Assembly (NCBI GenBank): GCA_019419525.1
Contig: DXZU01000019.1
Span: 1 to 64,000 of the forward strand
Direction: 5' to 3'
DNA from: Collinsella sp.
GTDB taxonomy: Bacteria > Actinomycetota > Coriobacteriia > Coriobacteriales > Coriobacteriaceae
Length of the DNA: 64,000 nt
Position numbers and translations under genes: made by a program
Shown: positions 53,000 to 62,300 of the stretch, in pieces
Numbering within the stretch: position 1 is the first letter of the stretch
Layout: the number at the start of each line of letters is the position of its first letter
The notes under the pieces: generated by a model
The model's database searches: none
What the model was told of the DNA's origin: nothing
The model's input: the letters and a program-made list of their open reading frames with translations, nothing else

Positions 53000-53875
53000 G
53001 TGTCGTTGGTTACAGCAGCATTTGCATCAGCTTTCTTTGCCGGCATCACATCCATTTTGGCCAAATGCGGCATCAGGCACACCGACTCCGACGTTGCAAC
53101 CGCCATCCGTACTTGCGTGGTGCTCGTATTTGCCTGGGCAATGGCGGGCATTTCTGGATCCATCGGAGCAATCGGCGCCATTCCCGCCAAAGCCTGGCTA
53201 TTCCTCACCCTCTCGGGACTCGCCACCGGCGCCTCGTGGATCTGTTACTTTAAGGCGCTCAGCATCGGAGACGTCAACAAGGTTGTACCCGTCGACAAGA
53301 TGAGCACCGTGCTCGCCGTGCTGATCGCCATAGTGCTTTTTGGTGAGACAGGCAACCTGGCGGTCAAGCTCGTGGGAACCGCAGTTATCACGCTCGGCAC
53401 GTTTTTGATGATCGAGAAAAAGCAGTCCGTCGGCGCAGAGCAAAAGCAAGACCGAGCCTGGCTCGCTTACGCCCTCGGCGCCGCCGTGTTCGCGGCACTC
53501 ACCTCCGTCCTCGCCAAGATCGGCATCGAAGGTGTCGAGTCAAACCTGGCCACGGCAATCCGCACCTGTGTGGTACTTGTTATGGCATGGGCAATCGTGG
53601 CTGCCAAGGGAAAGCTGGAGCAGGTCGCGCGCATTGACCCGCGCGAACTCGCATTTCTTGCGGCATCGGGCATTGCGACCGGCGCGTCGTGGCTGCTGTA
53701 CTACTACGCCATCGCTGCAGGCCAGGTGAGCGTCGTCGTGCAAATCGACAAACTATCGATTGTCGTATCGGTGCTGTTCGCACGACTGGCCTTCAACGAA
53801 AAGCTGTCGCATCGAAGCGCCATCGGCCTTTTCCTCATCGTGCTGGGCACCGCCGCGCTCGCGATTTGGAAGTAG
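53000..53875 (+). CDS. EamA-family transporter with near-identical halves
   Basis: This 291-residue protein has two EamA repeats that are unusually alike: ATAIRTCVVLVFAWAM in the first and ATAIRTCVVLVMAWAI in the second, and GLATGASWICYFKAL against GIATGASWLLYYYAI. This suggests a recent internal duplication or conversion. The start is GTG 53000 after GAGGAGG. The two halves have different end helices. Substrate unknown. Confidence 0.85.
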   Translation: MSLVTAAFASAFFAGITSILAKCGIRHTDSDVATAIRTCVVLVFAWAMAGISGSIGAIGAIPAKAWLFLTLSGLATGASWICYFKALSIGDVNKVVPVDKMSTVLAVLIAIVLFGETGNLAVKLVGTAVITLGTFLMIEKKQSVGAEQKQDRAWLAYALGAAVFAALTSVLAKIGIEGVESNLATAIRTCVVLVMAWAIVAAKGKLEQVARIDPRELAFLAASGIATGASWLLYYYAIAAGQVSVVVQIDKLSIVVSVLFARLAFNEKLSHRSAIGLFLIVLGTAALAIWK

Positions 53876-53969
53876 CGTCGGTGCCAGGCGAGATTCAGTC
53901 CACCCGCAAATCCGTGACACAGCGCCCACACCGGGCTTGAGATGTTTGTATTGCCCGCGCGCCACCGTG

Positions 53970-55259
53970 CTACTTGCGCAGCGGCTTGGGCAGCGGAATG
54001 ACGGCGGCGATGATCATGCAGACGATGCCCTTGAGTGGGAAGCACATGAGCAGCAAGCCCACGACCATGACGGGCTGACGCATAACGGCGCCCATCGTCG
54101 AGGCCGTGCAGACGGCGACGCAAAAGACCGGATCGGCGCCGGTAAGGATGGCAAGGCCATAGCCCAGGCTTACGCCCGAGAAGATAACCGGGAAGAAGTG
54201 GCCGCCACGCCAACCAAGGTTGATGAGGGCGGGCGTCAGCATGGCCTTAACAAGACCGGTCGCGATAAGCACGCCGGCGGGGATGGTCAGATAGGTCTCC
54301 ATGAGCACGTCGGCCTGCGTCTCGCCGGCAAACATGGTGAAGGGCAGGACCGTGCCACAGATGGCGAGCGCCAGACCAGCCAGCATTGCCTTGACGACAG
54401 GGCGCTCCCCTATGGCATGGGACAGTGCCTCGCTTGCATGCTCAGAGACAAAGTGCAGCCAACCGCAGACCGTACCGACGAGCGACAGGGGAATAAGCCA
54501 GGCAAGCTCGAGGTTACCCACCTGAGCGGCCTCGAACCTCGGCATGCCCATACCGCCGCCCATAAGCTGGCCGAGTAGCAGATAGGTGCCCAGGCCGCCG
54601 GCAATTGCGATGCCGTAGACCACGGTCTTTTGCGCCTTGGGCAGCTTGATCGTGATCTCATCGGACGCGGACTCATCGTCATTAGCGCCCTGGCCGTCGG
54701 CGCTACCGGCGAGCGGCGCCACAAAGCCAAACACGGGCGCGGTGAAGAGCGCCGTTAGGGCAGCTTGGGTACCCAGCAGCGTGAGCTGCCTAAACTCGGC
54801 GCCAAAGCGACGCATGCGGTCGCCGACCCAGCTGCACAGGCCCGCGATGACGCCGGTCAGACCGGCTTCCGGTCCAATACTTCCGCCAAACAGCAGCGGC
54901 AGCAATGCCGCAAGCGAAAGCTTGCCCAAGTTGTCGTACGGGTAGCGGCCGTCGCGCTTTACCTTGGCCATTACCTGATTGAGATCATCGGTCTTGGTGC
55001 CCGTAAGCTTTTCGTACAGACCGATCAGCAGGCCGCCCAGCAGGCAGACGAAAAACGGATACGGCAAAAAACCGAACGGACCGCTCGCGAGCTCGGGCGA
55101 AGCGACGCCCAGCATATGCGGGATTTCGGTCCATAGATAGTCGATGCCGTGCTCCATCGCAAAGAAAAACAGCCAGACCGCGGCGCCTGCAAACGCACCG
55201 GTCACGGCTACGCTAACTAAAAACAGCGCACGGTTTTTGGGTTTGGAAAGGTTACCCAT
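53970..55259 (-). CDS. CLC-family anion channel/transporter
   Basis: This 429-residue membrane protein follows the CLC fold, with FGGSIGPEAGLTGVIAGL in the pore region and GWRGGHFFPVIF near the second half. The position that normally holds the gating Glu of GxEGP reads GSIGP, so it may be a channel-like or variant-selectivity member. The CLC assignment is good; the ion is uncertain. Confidence 0.82.
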   Translation of the reverse strand: MGNLSKPKNRALFLVSVAVTGAFAGAAVWLFFFAMEHGIDYLWTEIPHMLGVASPELASGPFGFLPYPFFVCLLGGLLIGLYEKLTGTKTDDLNQVMAKVKRDGRYPYDNLGKLSLAALLPLLFGGSIGPEAGLTGVIAGLCSWVGDRMRRFGAEFRQLTLLGTQAALTALFTAPVFGFVAPLAGSADGQGANDDESASDEITIKLPKAQKTVVYGIAIAGGLGTYLLLGQLMGGGMGMPRFEAAQVGNLELAWLIPLSLVGTVCGWLHFVSEHASEALSHAIGERPVVKAMLAGLALAICGTVLPFTMFAGETQADVLMETYLTIPAGVLIATGLVKAMLTPALINLGWRGGHFFPVIFSGVSLGYGLAILTGADPVFCVAVCTASTMGAVMRQPVMVVGLLLMCFPLKGIVCMIIAAVIPLPKPLRK

Positions 55260-55385
55260 CGGGTCCTCCCGTGGTCAAAAGCGACAAAGATAACTTTTAT
55301 TGTAAGACGGGCACAGCGCGGACGTGCCGACCATCCACGCCTCAAACGGCACCGTTGGGCGCCGCACACGCGATGACCCCAAGGC

Positions 55386-55919
55386 CTAGTTGTCGATAAT
55401 CGATACAATTTGGTGCAGGTCGTCGGCAAAGTAGATGCCGGCCTGACGCTGCGAGCTCGATAGGCCTTTATCGATCATGTGCTCGAGCAACGACCTAAGG
55501 TCGTTGTAGTAACCGTCCAAGTTGTACAGGATGCACGGCGCGCTCAGATGTCCCAACGACACGGCCGACATGACCTCGGCAATCTCCTCGAGCGTGCCCG
55601 TCCCACCGGGAAAGGCAATGAACGCATCACCGAGTTCGATCATCTTTGCCTTACGCTCGGCCATGTCGCTCGTCACGATGAGGTTGTCGATTCCGTCGTG
55701 CTGAAACTCAGCCTCGATAAAAAAGCTCGGCTCCACACCCGTCACGTGCCCGCCGGCATCGAGCACGCTATCGGCGAGCGCACCCATCAGGCCTGACTTG
55801 GAGCCGCCGTACACCAGCGCATGTCCGTTGGCGCCAATCCAGTTGCCCAGCTCCTGCACCGCGGGCAGAAACGCCGGGTCATTACCGACGCTGGCGCCCA
55901 GATACACGGTGATATTCAT
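55386..55919 (-). CDS. LOG-family nucleoside monophosphate phosphoribohydrolase
   Basis: This 177-residue protein has the diagnostic PGGTGTLEE motif and VYGGSKSGLMG, of the TIGR00730 group. Such proteins release a base from nucleoside monophosphates, such as cytokinin precursors. It is the only plausible start on this strand and has an AATATC-type leader. Its bacterial substrate is not known. Confidence 0.92.
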   Translation of the reverse strand: MNITVYLGASVGNDPAFLPAVQELGNWIGANGHALVYGGSKSGLMGALADSVLDAGGHVTGVEPSFFIEAEFQHDGIDNLIVTSDMAERKAKMIELGDAFIAFPGGTGTLEEIAEVMSAVSLGHLSAPCILYNLDGYYNDLRSLLEHMIDKGLSSSQRQAGIYFADDLHQIVSIIDN

Positions 55920-55955
55920 ATTCAGTCCCCCTCATCGTGACGCGCGACGCCCGCC

Positions 55956-56381
55956 CTAGCGTTGGCGTCGGCGATATTCGCGCACGCGGCGCGACAGGTC
56001 GGCGAGCTCATCGCGATCGAGCTCTTCCAGATGCTCAAGATCGTCCATAAAGCGCGCCATGGTGTCCTTTTGGCGCATCTTGATGAGCGTATTGCAGTAG
56101 TTCACCGCCACGCCCGTGAGCATGGCGATGTAGAAGATGCTGATGACGCTCAAAACGACGGTGATAGCGCGGGCAACCGGCGTTTCGGCCGGGATATCGC
56201 CAAAGCCGATCGTCGATACGGTCTCAAAGCTAAACCAGAGGCCATCGCCAAACGTAAGGGTCGCAGGGTCGGACAGCCAGACGGCCGTCGAGCACAGCAG
56301 GTAGAAGATAAGGAACAGGCCGGTGATGCGCGCAAAGCCAGCCTGGCGCAACACGTCGGCAAGCGTCCTCAACTTGTTCAT
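55956..56381 (-). CDS. Two-helix potassium channel
   Basis: This 141-residue protein has two membrane helices around the pore loop ETVSTIGFGDIPAE, with TIGFGD as the selectivity filter. A charged C-terminal coil (about 95-141) lacks an RCK domain. It is a minimal K+ channel. AAGGGG precedes ATG 56381. It lies 36 bp after the LOG gene start, same strand. Confidence 0.88.
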   Translation of the reverse strand: MNKLRTLADVLRQAGFARITGLFLIFYLLCSTAVWLSDPATLTFGDGLWFSFETVSTIGFGDIPAETPVARAITVVLSVISIFYIAMLTGVAVNYCNTLIKMRQKDTMARFMDDLEHLEELDRDELADLSRRVREYRRRQR

Positions 56382-56460
56382 CGCGACCCCTTTTCCCAAG
56401 CGCCCAATCATGTTCGTTCGGTATTGTCCCACACTCGACACTCGAGGACGCTCCTTTTGT

Positions 56461-56614
56461 GCTGGCAGAAAGGGACTGTCCCCAACTGCCGGCACATAAG
56501 GAACGTCCCTAAGTGCCAACTCCGGCAAAGAGTGTCCCCGGCGACTAGTCGTTTAAGAACGTCCCCAATGATTACTACAACTGCCGGACAGATTGGGAAC
56601 GTCCCTAAGTGCCG
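56461..56614. repeat. Cluster of GGGAC-type repeats, families A and D
   Basis: Three modules are visible. GGGACTGTCCCCAACTGCC and GAACGTCCCTAAGTGCC (56473-56517), the family A unit ACTAGTCGTTTAAGAACGTC (about 56544-56575), and a second GAACGTCCCTAAGTGCCGG (56597-56615). The gap between the K+ channel and histidine kinase genes (295 bp) is mostly this cluster. Confidence 0.75.
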
Positions 56615-56676
56615 GATGTTAGGCAAGCTGAGCTGGTATCCTTATGCGGTATTATCTCGACTCGATAGGATTGCCT

Positions 56677-59481
56677 GTGAAACCTTCCGCCGTCCTTCGC
56701 TTAGCTCTATATCGCACCCTAGCTGTCGCGCTTGCTGCGCTCACACTACTGAGCGCCGTCATGCCCACCCCAGCCTTTGCCGCCGACTCCGACCAGCAGG
56801 TCAAGACGGTTCGCGTTGGCTGGCTCGTCAACAACAAAGGCTTCCAGGAAGGCACGCCGGGCGAGCGCCTCTCGGGATGGGGCTACGAGTACCTCCAGAC
56901 CCTCTCGTATTACACAAAGGGCTGGCAATACGAATACGTTAGCGGCACCTTCTCCGAGCTTATGGACATGCTCGAGGCAGGCGAAATCGACCTCATGCCC
57001 AACATCTCGTATTCGGCAGAACGCGAGCAGAAGCTGCTCTTTTCCTCGAACCCCGAGGGCACCGAGCGCTACTACATCTACGCCAGGCCCGACCGCGACG
57101 ACCTGGCCAAGGGTGACCCCCAGGCGCTCCAAGGCCTCACCATCGGCTGCAACTCTGGCGTTATGCAAACTATCGTCGGCCAGCAGTGGCTCGCCGACGA
57201 AGGCGTTACCTGCACCTATAAAGAAATCGACACCGGCAGTGCCCTCTTTGAGGCGCTTGCAGACGGCGAGGTCGACGCCGTCATCATGAACGACACCATT
57301 TCGTCGCCCGATGCGTCACCCATGTTCTACGTAGGCTCGAGCGACTACTATTTTGCCGTTCCCAAAAGCCGCCCTGATCTGATGAACGACATCAACGCCG
57401 CCATGACGACCATCGCCCGCGATAACCCGCGCTATAACGAGGAAGTCAAATCGAGTTACTCGACCCAAAACAGTGGCTCGTCATCGCTCACCGGCCCCGA
57501 GACCACCTGGCTCAAAGAAAACGGCAATACCATCACGATCGGCTATCTTAAAAACCAACTTCCCTACTGTACGCAAAATGACGACGGCGAGATGGAAGGG
57601 TCGCTCGCCTCGCTTGCAACGACGTTGCACGACAAGTTTGGCATTACGGTCAAAACAATCGCACTCTCGAGCAACAAACAAATGATCAAAGCCCTTTCCA
57701 ACGGGACCATCGATGTCGCCCTGCCGTTGTTTCGCGACTACTGGCTCGCCGAGCAGACAGGGGTCATCCAGTCAAACTCGATGGGAACGGTTTCGCTGAC
57801 CGCCATTCACAGTGGCAAAAACCTGAACAGCGACCTTAAGAACATCGCTTGTACAAAGAGCACAATCGTTAACCGTTTTGAGCTCGAAAGTCTCTTTCCG
57901 AACGCAACGGTAACCGAGTATTCGAATGACGGCGAGGTGCTCAAAGCCCTCGATGAGGGGAAGGCACGTTGCATCATTGTCCCCAGCACGCGCCTGGAAA
58001 CTCTCCGCGACATCTACGACATCGAGGATTTCGAAACACAGGAACTCACCAACACGGCACAACTATCGTGTTTAATTTCGCGCGGCAAGCCCGAGCTGCT
58101 GGGAATCATCAATAAGGGCATCGTCAATGCAGGTGAATCGCTCTCTGCAAACAGCTATTTCCCCACATCGTACTCGGCGCAAGAATCGGATGCGTTCCGA
58201 CTTCTCTACCGCAACCGCATCGTCATTGCGGCAGTCGTCATTTGCATTTTGCTCACCGGCATCGTCATCCTTGTCTGGTCGCTTTACCGCGCACAGGAGG
58301 AACGGCAGAAAGCCGATGCCGCCAACGCCGCCAAAACCGCTTTCCTCACGCGCATGAGCCACGACATCCGCACGCCGCTCAACGGCATCCTGGGCCTTAT
58401 CGAAATTGAGGAATTGAGAGAAGGCGACATGCAGGTCGCCCGCGAAAGCCGCGCCAAGGCGCGCGTTGCCGCCAATCACCTGCTGTCACTGATTAACGAC
58501 ATCCTCGAGATGGGCAGGATCGAGGAGCGCAAAGTGACGCTCGAGCACGAATCATTCAACCTTAAAGAGCTGTGCGACAATGCGCTCGTACTGTGCAAGC
58601 TCCGCGCATCGGACCGCGGCATAATCATGCTCGACACCAGCGAGCCCTACGCTGTCGACCAATATATGATCGGCAGCCCCACCCATATTCGGCAGATCCT
58701 TGTCAACCTGCTCGACAACAGCATCAAGTACAACAAGCACGGAGGCACCGTCACGTTCTCATCGACCATCAAGCCGGTCGACGACGAGCACGCCGTGTTT
58801 TGCTTTAGCGTCTCGGATACCGGCATTGGTATGACATCCGAGTTTTTGGCACACATTTACGAGCCGTTTGCCCAGGAAGGCGACGATGCGCGCAGCAAGT
58901 TCCAAGGAACCGGCATTGGCATGTCTATCGTCAAATCGCTCATCGATATGATGGGCGGCACGATTGAGATTTCGAGTGAGGTTGGCGTGGGGAGTACGTT
59001 TGACGTCCGGATTCCGCTCGATATCGACAAGAACCCTCAGATAAAAGAATGTGCAGACACGCAGGTAAGCAGCTGCTCGCTCGCCGGCATGAACGTCCTT
59101 TTGGCAGAAGATAACGAACTCAATGCCGAGATTGCCCAAGCTCTGCTCGAAAGCGAAGGCATCGTCGTGACTCGCGCCGCCGACGGCAACGAGACAGTCG
59201 ACCTATACGTTAGCCGTCCCGCCGGCAGCTTCGATGCAATCCTGATGGACATCATGATGCCGGGCATGGACGGCTACGAGGCAACCCGGGCGATCCGCCT
59301 GAGCGAAAAGGCCGATGCGGCCGACATCCCCATCATCGCGCTCACCGCCAACGCCTTTGCCGAAGACGCCAAGGCGGCACACGACGCCGGCATGAACGCC
59401 CATCTGCCCAAACCGCTCGACTTTAGCAAGCTCAAAAACATACTCGCCTGTATCAAGAAAAACGGGGCTGTTTCGCTATAG
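56677..59481 (+). CDS. Hybrid histidine kinase with two periplasmic binding domains
   Basis: Of 934 residues, 1-35 are a signal peptide, about 43-260 and 284-500 are two SBP_bac_3-type domains, 514-537 a membrane helix, about 553-615 HisKA with H562 (MSHDIRTPLNGIL), about 665-780 an ATPase (N681, DTGIGM, GTGIGM) and 805-925 a receiver with D858 and K912. Amino acids or similar ligands outside the cell probably trigger it, as in BvgS/EvgS. GTG 56677 follows AGGA; an ATG at 56644 has no ribosome site. A flavin-protein gene follows by 41 bp. Confidence 0.88.
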   Translation: MKPSAVLRLALYRTLAVALAALTLLSAVMPTPAFAADSDQQVKTVRVGWLVNNKGFQEGTPGERLSGWGYEYLQTLSYYTKGWQYEYVSGTFSELMDMLEAGEIDLMPNISYSAEREQKLLFSSNPEGTERYYIYARPDRDDLAKGDPQALQGLTIGCNSGVMQTIVGQQWLADEGVTCTYKEIDTGSALFEALADGEVDAVIMNDTISSPDASPMFYVGSSDYYFAVPKSRPDLMNDINAAMTTIARDNPRYNEEVKSSYSTQNSGSSSLTGPETTWLKENGNTITIGYLKNQLPYCTQNDDGEMEGSLASLATTLHDKFGITVKTIALSSNKQMIKALSNGTIDVALPLFRDYWLAEQTGVIQSNSMGTVSLTAIHSGKNLNSDLKNIACTKSTIVNRFELESLFPNATVTEYSNDGEVLKALDEGKARCIIVPSTRLETLRDIYDIEDFETQELTNTAQLSCLISRGKPELLGIINKGIVNAGESLSANSYFPTSYSAQESDAFRLLYRNRIVIAAVVICILLTGIVILVWSLYRAQEERQKADAANAAKTAFLTRMSHDIRTPLNGILGLIEIEELREGDMQVARESRAKARVAANHLLSLINDILEMGRIEERKVTLEHESFNLKELCDNALVLCKLRASDRGIIMLDTSEPYAVDQYMIGSPTHIRQILVNLLDNSIKYNKHGGTVTFSSTIKPVDDEHAVFCFSVSDTGIGMTSEFLAHIYEPFAQEGDDARSKFQGTGIGMSIVKSLIDMMGGTIEISSEVGVGSTFDVRIPLDIDKNPQIKECADTQVSSCSLAGMNVLLAEDNELNAEIAQALLESEGIVVTRAADGNETVDLYVSRPAGSFDAILMDIMMPGMDGYEATRAIRLSEKADAADIPIIALTANAFAEDAKAAHDAGMNAHLPKPLDFSKLKNILACIKKNGAVSL

Positions 59482-59522
59482 TTTGTGCTCAACCACCATG
59501 CGCAGTAGAAAGGAAGCCAACG

Positions 59523-60002
59523 ATGTTTAGGCCCTTACGTCGAAAGAAACGCGCCATCACCGACGAGAAAGCGCGCGAACTGCTCGCTACCTGCAAGCGC
59601 GGCGTCTTTGCCGTCAACGGCGATGATGGCTACCCCTATGCCATTCCCGTCAACTACTTCTTTGACGCCGAGCACGACAAGATTTATTTCCATGGCGCCA
59701 AGGCTGGCCACAAGGTCGATTCACTCAAGCATGATGATAAAGTCTGCTTTACCGTTTACGGCAACGAGTGGTACAAGGACGGCGACTGGGCTCCCTACGT
59801 TATGAGTACCGTTGTCTTTGGTCGTTGTCGCCTGGTAGATGAAGCGCCCGCGTTTATCGAGGACAAAGTCCGTCAGCTCGCGCTTAAGTACTACCCTTCT
59901 GCCGAAGAAGTCGAGGAGGAGATCGCCAAAGACATAAAGGGCGTCCAACTCTACGAGATTTCGATTGAACATCTTTGCGGAAAGCAGATTCATGAAAAGT
60001 AG
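59523..60002 (+). CDS. PNPOx-like flavin-binding protein (NimA-type)
   Basis: This 159-residue protein has the split-barrel FMN fold (GVFAVNGDDGYPYAIPVNYF, IYFHGAKAGHKVDSL) of the pyridoxamine-oxidase-like superfamily, close in style to 5-nitroimidazole reductase NimA. AGAAAGGA precedes the ATG. Substrate unknown; reduction of a nitro compound is one possibility. Confidence 0.82.
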   Translation: MFRPLRRKKRAITDEKARELLATCKRGVFAVNGDDGYPYAIPVNYFFDAEHDKIYFHGAKAGHKVDSLKHDDKVCFTVYGNEWYKDGDWAPYVMSTVVFGRCRLVDEAPAFIEDKVRQLALKYYPSAEEVEEEIAKDIKGVQLYEISIEHLCGKQIHEK

Positions 60003-60035
60003 CGAATGCGGAAAACGCGCTCGCTACCCTCTGCA

Positions 60036-60076
60036 CCCCATGTGCCCACGCATTTTGACGGCGTGGGCACATGGGG
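60036..60076. terminator. Strong hairpin between convergent genes
   Basis: CCCCATGTGCCCACGC (60036-60051) and GCGTGGGCACATGGGG (60061-60076) form a 16-bp perfect stem between the flavin protein and the convergent aminotransferase. There is no T-run. Confidence 0.6.
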
Positions 60077-60098
60077 CAGCACTCGAATCGAGCGCCCC

Positions 60099-61310
60099 CT
60101 ATACCCCAAAAACGTAGCGGTCCAGGCGCTCACACGCCTCCTTTACCCGCGAAAGCGGCAGTGCCAGATTCACGCGGATGTGACAGGGCCCGTGGAACGG
60201 GCGGCCGTCCTGATACCCCACGCCCACGCGCGCCCCCTCGTCGAGCAGCCACTGAATATCGCGGCCATGCTCGAGGCACCACTCGGTGCAGTCCAGAAAC
60301 ACCATGTACGTGCCCTGCGGACGCGAATAGCCCACGCCCTCAAAATGCTCGTCCACGTAATCGCAGAAGTAGTCAATGTTGCCCTGGATGACCTGATTGA
60401 GCTCATCGACCCACTCGTAGCCCTGCGGCTGGTAGGCGCCGATAAGCGCGTGCATCGAAAGGACGTTCATCTCGTTGTAGTGAGTCTTGTTGGACACGGC
60501 GCACACGCGGTCGCGCAGCGTCTCGTTATAGATGATGTGGTAGCTGCCGACCAGGCCCGCCAGGTTGAACGTCTTGCTGGGCGCGTAGAGGGCAACCGTG
60601 CGCATGCGGGCATCCTCGCTCACCGACTGCGTCGGGATATGCTTGTGACCCGGCAGGATGATATCGGACCAAATCTCGTCCGAGACCACCACGCAATCAT
60701 GCTGGCGATAGATGTCCATGGCGCGCTCGATCTCGTCGCGCTCCCATACGCGGCCGCAGGGATTGTGCGGCGAGCAGAACACCGCGGCATGGATATGGTT
60801 TTGGGCGAGCTTGCGCTCCATGTCCTCAAAATCCATGCGCCACACGCCCTGGTCGTCGAGCTTAAGCGGGCTGTGGACAATGCGATAGCCCGCGGCTTCG
60901 ATGGACTTGGTAAAGCCGATGTAGGTAGGGCTATGGACCAGCACCGCATCGCCCGGCTGGACATACGCGCGCAGGGTCGACACGACACCGCCCAGGACAC
61001 CGTTCTCGTAGCCGATATGCTCCGGCGCCAAGCCCTCAACGCCGTTGCGACGGCTTTGCCATTCGATGATGCGGTCGAAGTACTCGGGGCGAGGATCGAA
61101 ATAGCCAAACATGGGATGCTGGGCGCGCTGAATGATGTGCTCCTGGACCGTGGGCACCGTGGCAAAGTTCATGTCCGCTACCCACATGGGGATGCGGTCG
61201 AAGCCCTCATCGGGTGCGTTCGGAGCCATGCCGGGGATCTCACCCCAAGAGTCAACAGCGATAGAGTCCATGCCGTGGCGGTCGATAAGCGAGCTGAAGT
61301 CGTATTTCAT
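60099..61310 (-). CDS. MalY/PatB-type aminotransferase (cystathionine beta-lyase)
   Basis: This 403-residue fold-type I PLP enzyme shows MWVADMNFATVPTVQEH, SPHNPCGRVW, VVSDEIWSDIILPGH and the PLP lysine in APSKTFNLAGL, all typical of MalY/PatB C-S lyases. Such enzymes split cystathionine or cysteine and can regulate transcription. GGGAG precedes ATG 61310. It stands alone on the minus strand. Confidence 0.9.
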   Translation of the reverse strand: MKYDFSSLIDRHGMDSIAVDSWGEIPGMAPNAPDEGFDRIPMWVADMNFATVPTVQEHIIQRAQHPMFGYFDPRPEYFDRIIEWQSRRNGVEGLAPEHIGYENGVLGGVVSTLRAYVQPGDAVLVHSPTYIGFTKSIEAAGYRIVHSPLKLDDQGVWRMDFEDMERKLAQNHIHAAVFCSPHNPCGRVWERDEIERAMDIYRQHDCVVVSDEIWSDIILPGHKHIPTQSVSEDARMRTVALYAPSKTFNLAGLVGSYHIIYNETLRDRVCAVSNKTHYNEMNVLSMHALIGAYQPQGYEWVDELNQVIQGNIDYFCDYVDEHFEGVGYSRPQGTYMVFLDCTEWCLEHGRDIQWLLDEGARVGVGYQDGRPFHGPCHIRVNLALPLSRVKEACERLDRYVFGV

Positions 61311-61421
61311 GCTGAGCTCCCGTGCAAAGTGATTGTTTTGGTAGGCGTTATTGTCCACCAGCGCGGGCGGTTTTGGCGCGGGGTTTGGCGCTTAATTTGA
61401 CGGGTGCGGACGAATGGCAGG

Positions 61422-62159
61422 TTAGTCTTGCGCGTCGTTGGCGGCGGTTACCGTCAACCTGGTTCCGTCGACCGTAAAGGATATGTCGAACCCGGCGTAA
61501 GCCAAGTGGTAAATGCGGTTTGGCTCGTACTTGCTACCCGCGCGGCGCGGATCTTGGCGAAGGACCTCGACCAAGCCGGGGAGCTTTGCGGGCGGGACCA
61601 TATCCTGCAGCGCTTGCGGAAACTCGACGTCGAGCTCTTGCCACGGAGCATCCTCAATCCAGCCGCCCGTCGCATCCGGGTGACAGTCGGCAAACGGAAT
61701 GTAGGGCTTAATGTCGTAGATGGGCGTGCCATCGCGCAGATCGGCCCCCAGCACATGGATGATGGGGCCCTCGTCAGTGAGCTCGACACGATCGAGCTTG
61801 ACGCAGGTGAGCCCGATGGGATTAGGGCGAAACGGACTGCGCGTGGCAAACACGCCCACGCGCTCGGCTCCACCCAGACGCGGCGGGCGCACGGTCTTCG
61901 ACCACTTGGCATTAGTGCCGGACCTGTCCTGCGTCTTGGCATCGGCAGCTATGTCCTTAGCCGTGCCGCCGGGCGTGCCGTTTTCGAAGCGCCAGAGCAG
62001 CCATAGGTGAGAGAAGGAGTCCAGACCCTCAACCGCTGCGTTGGAGGCAAATTCCGGCTCAAAAACGATGCGTCCCTGCAGATGAGGCGCCAAAAAGCTG
62101 TTGCGCGGAATGCCGAACTTCTGCGGCAGATCGGTATGTATGTGTGCAATAGGTTCCAT
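61422..62159 (-). CDS. trmO: tRNA N6-methyltransferase TrmO
   Basis: TrmO N6-methylates threonylcarbamoyladenosine-37 in tRNA. This 245-residue protein starts MEPIAHIHTDLPQKFGIPRN and has FATRSPFRPNPIGLTCVKL and the YDIKPYIPFAD end, diagnostic for the TsaA-like fold. The start is ATG 62159; a weak ribosome site is the only doubt. The gene is divergent from the XRE/TipAS regulator. Confidence 0.93.
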   Translation of the reverse strand: MEPIAHIHTDLPQKFGIPRNSFLAPHLQGRIVFEPEFASNAAVEGLDSFSHLWLLWRFENGTPGGTAKDIAADAKTQDRSGTNAKWSKTVRPPRLGGAERVGVFATRSPFRPNPIGLTCVKLDRVELTDEGPIIHVLGADLRDGTPIYDIKPYIPFADCHPDATGGWIEDAPWQELDVEFPQALQDMVPPAKLPGLVEVLRQDPRRAGSKYEPNRIYHLAYAGFDISFTVDGTRLTVTAANDAQD

Positions 62160-62300
62160 GCCGGTCATTGTACGGCATGGAGGTGTGGGGCGATGCGCGC
62201 AATTCTTCGCCGCGGTCCCCCGTCGTGCAACCAACGGTTGCTTGAAAGGGTGCCGGCCGCCGCGTATGCTTAAAGCAACAAACAGCAGAAAGGAGCCGCT

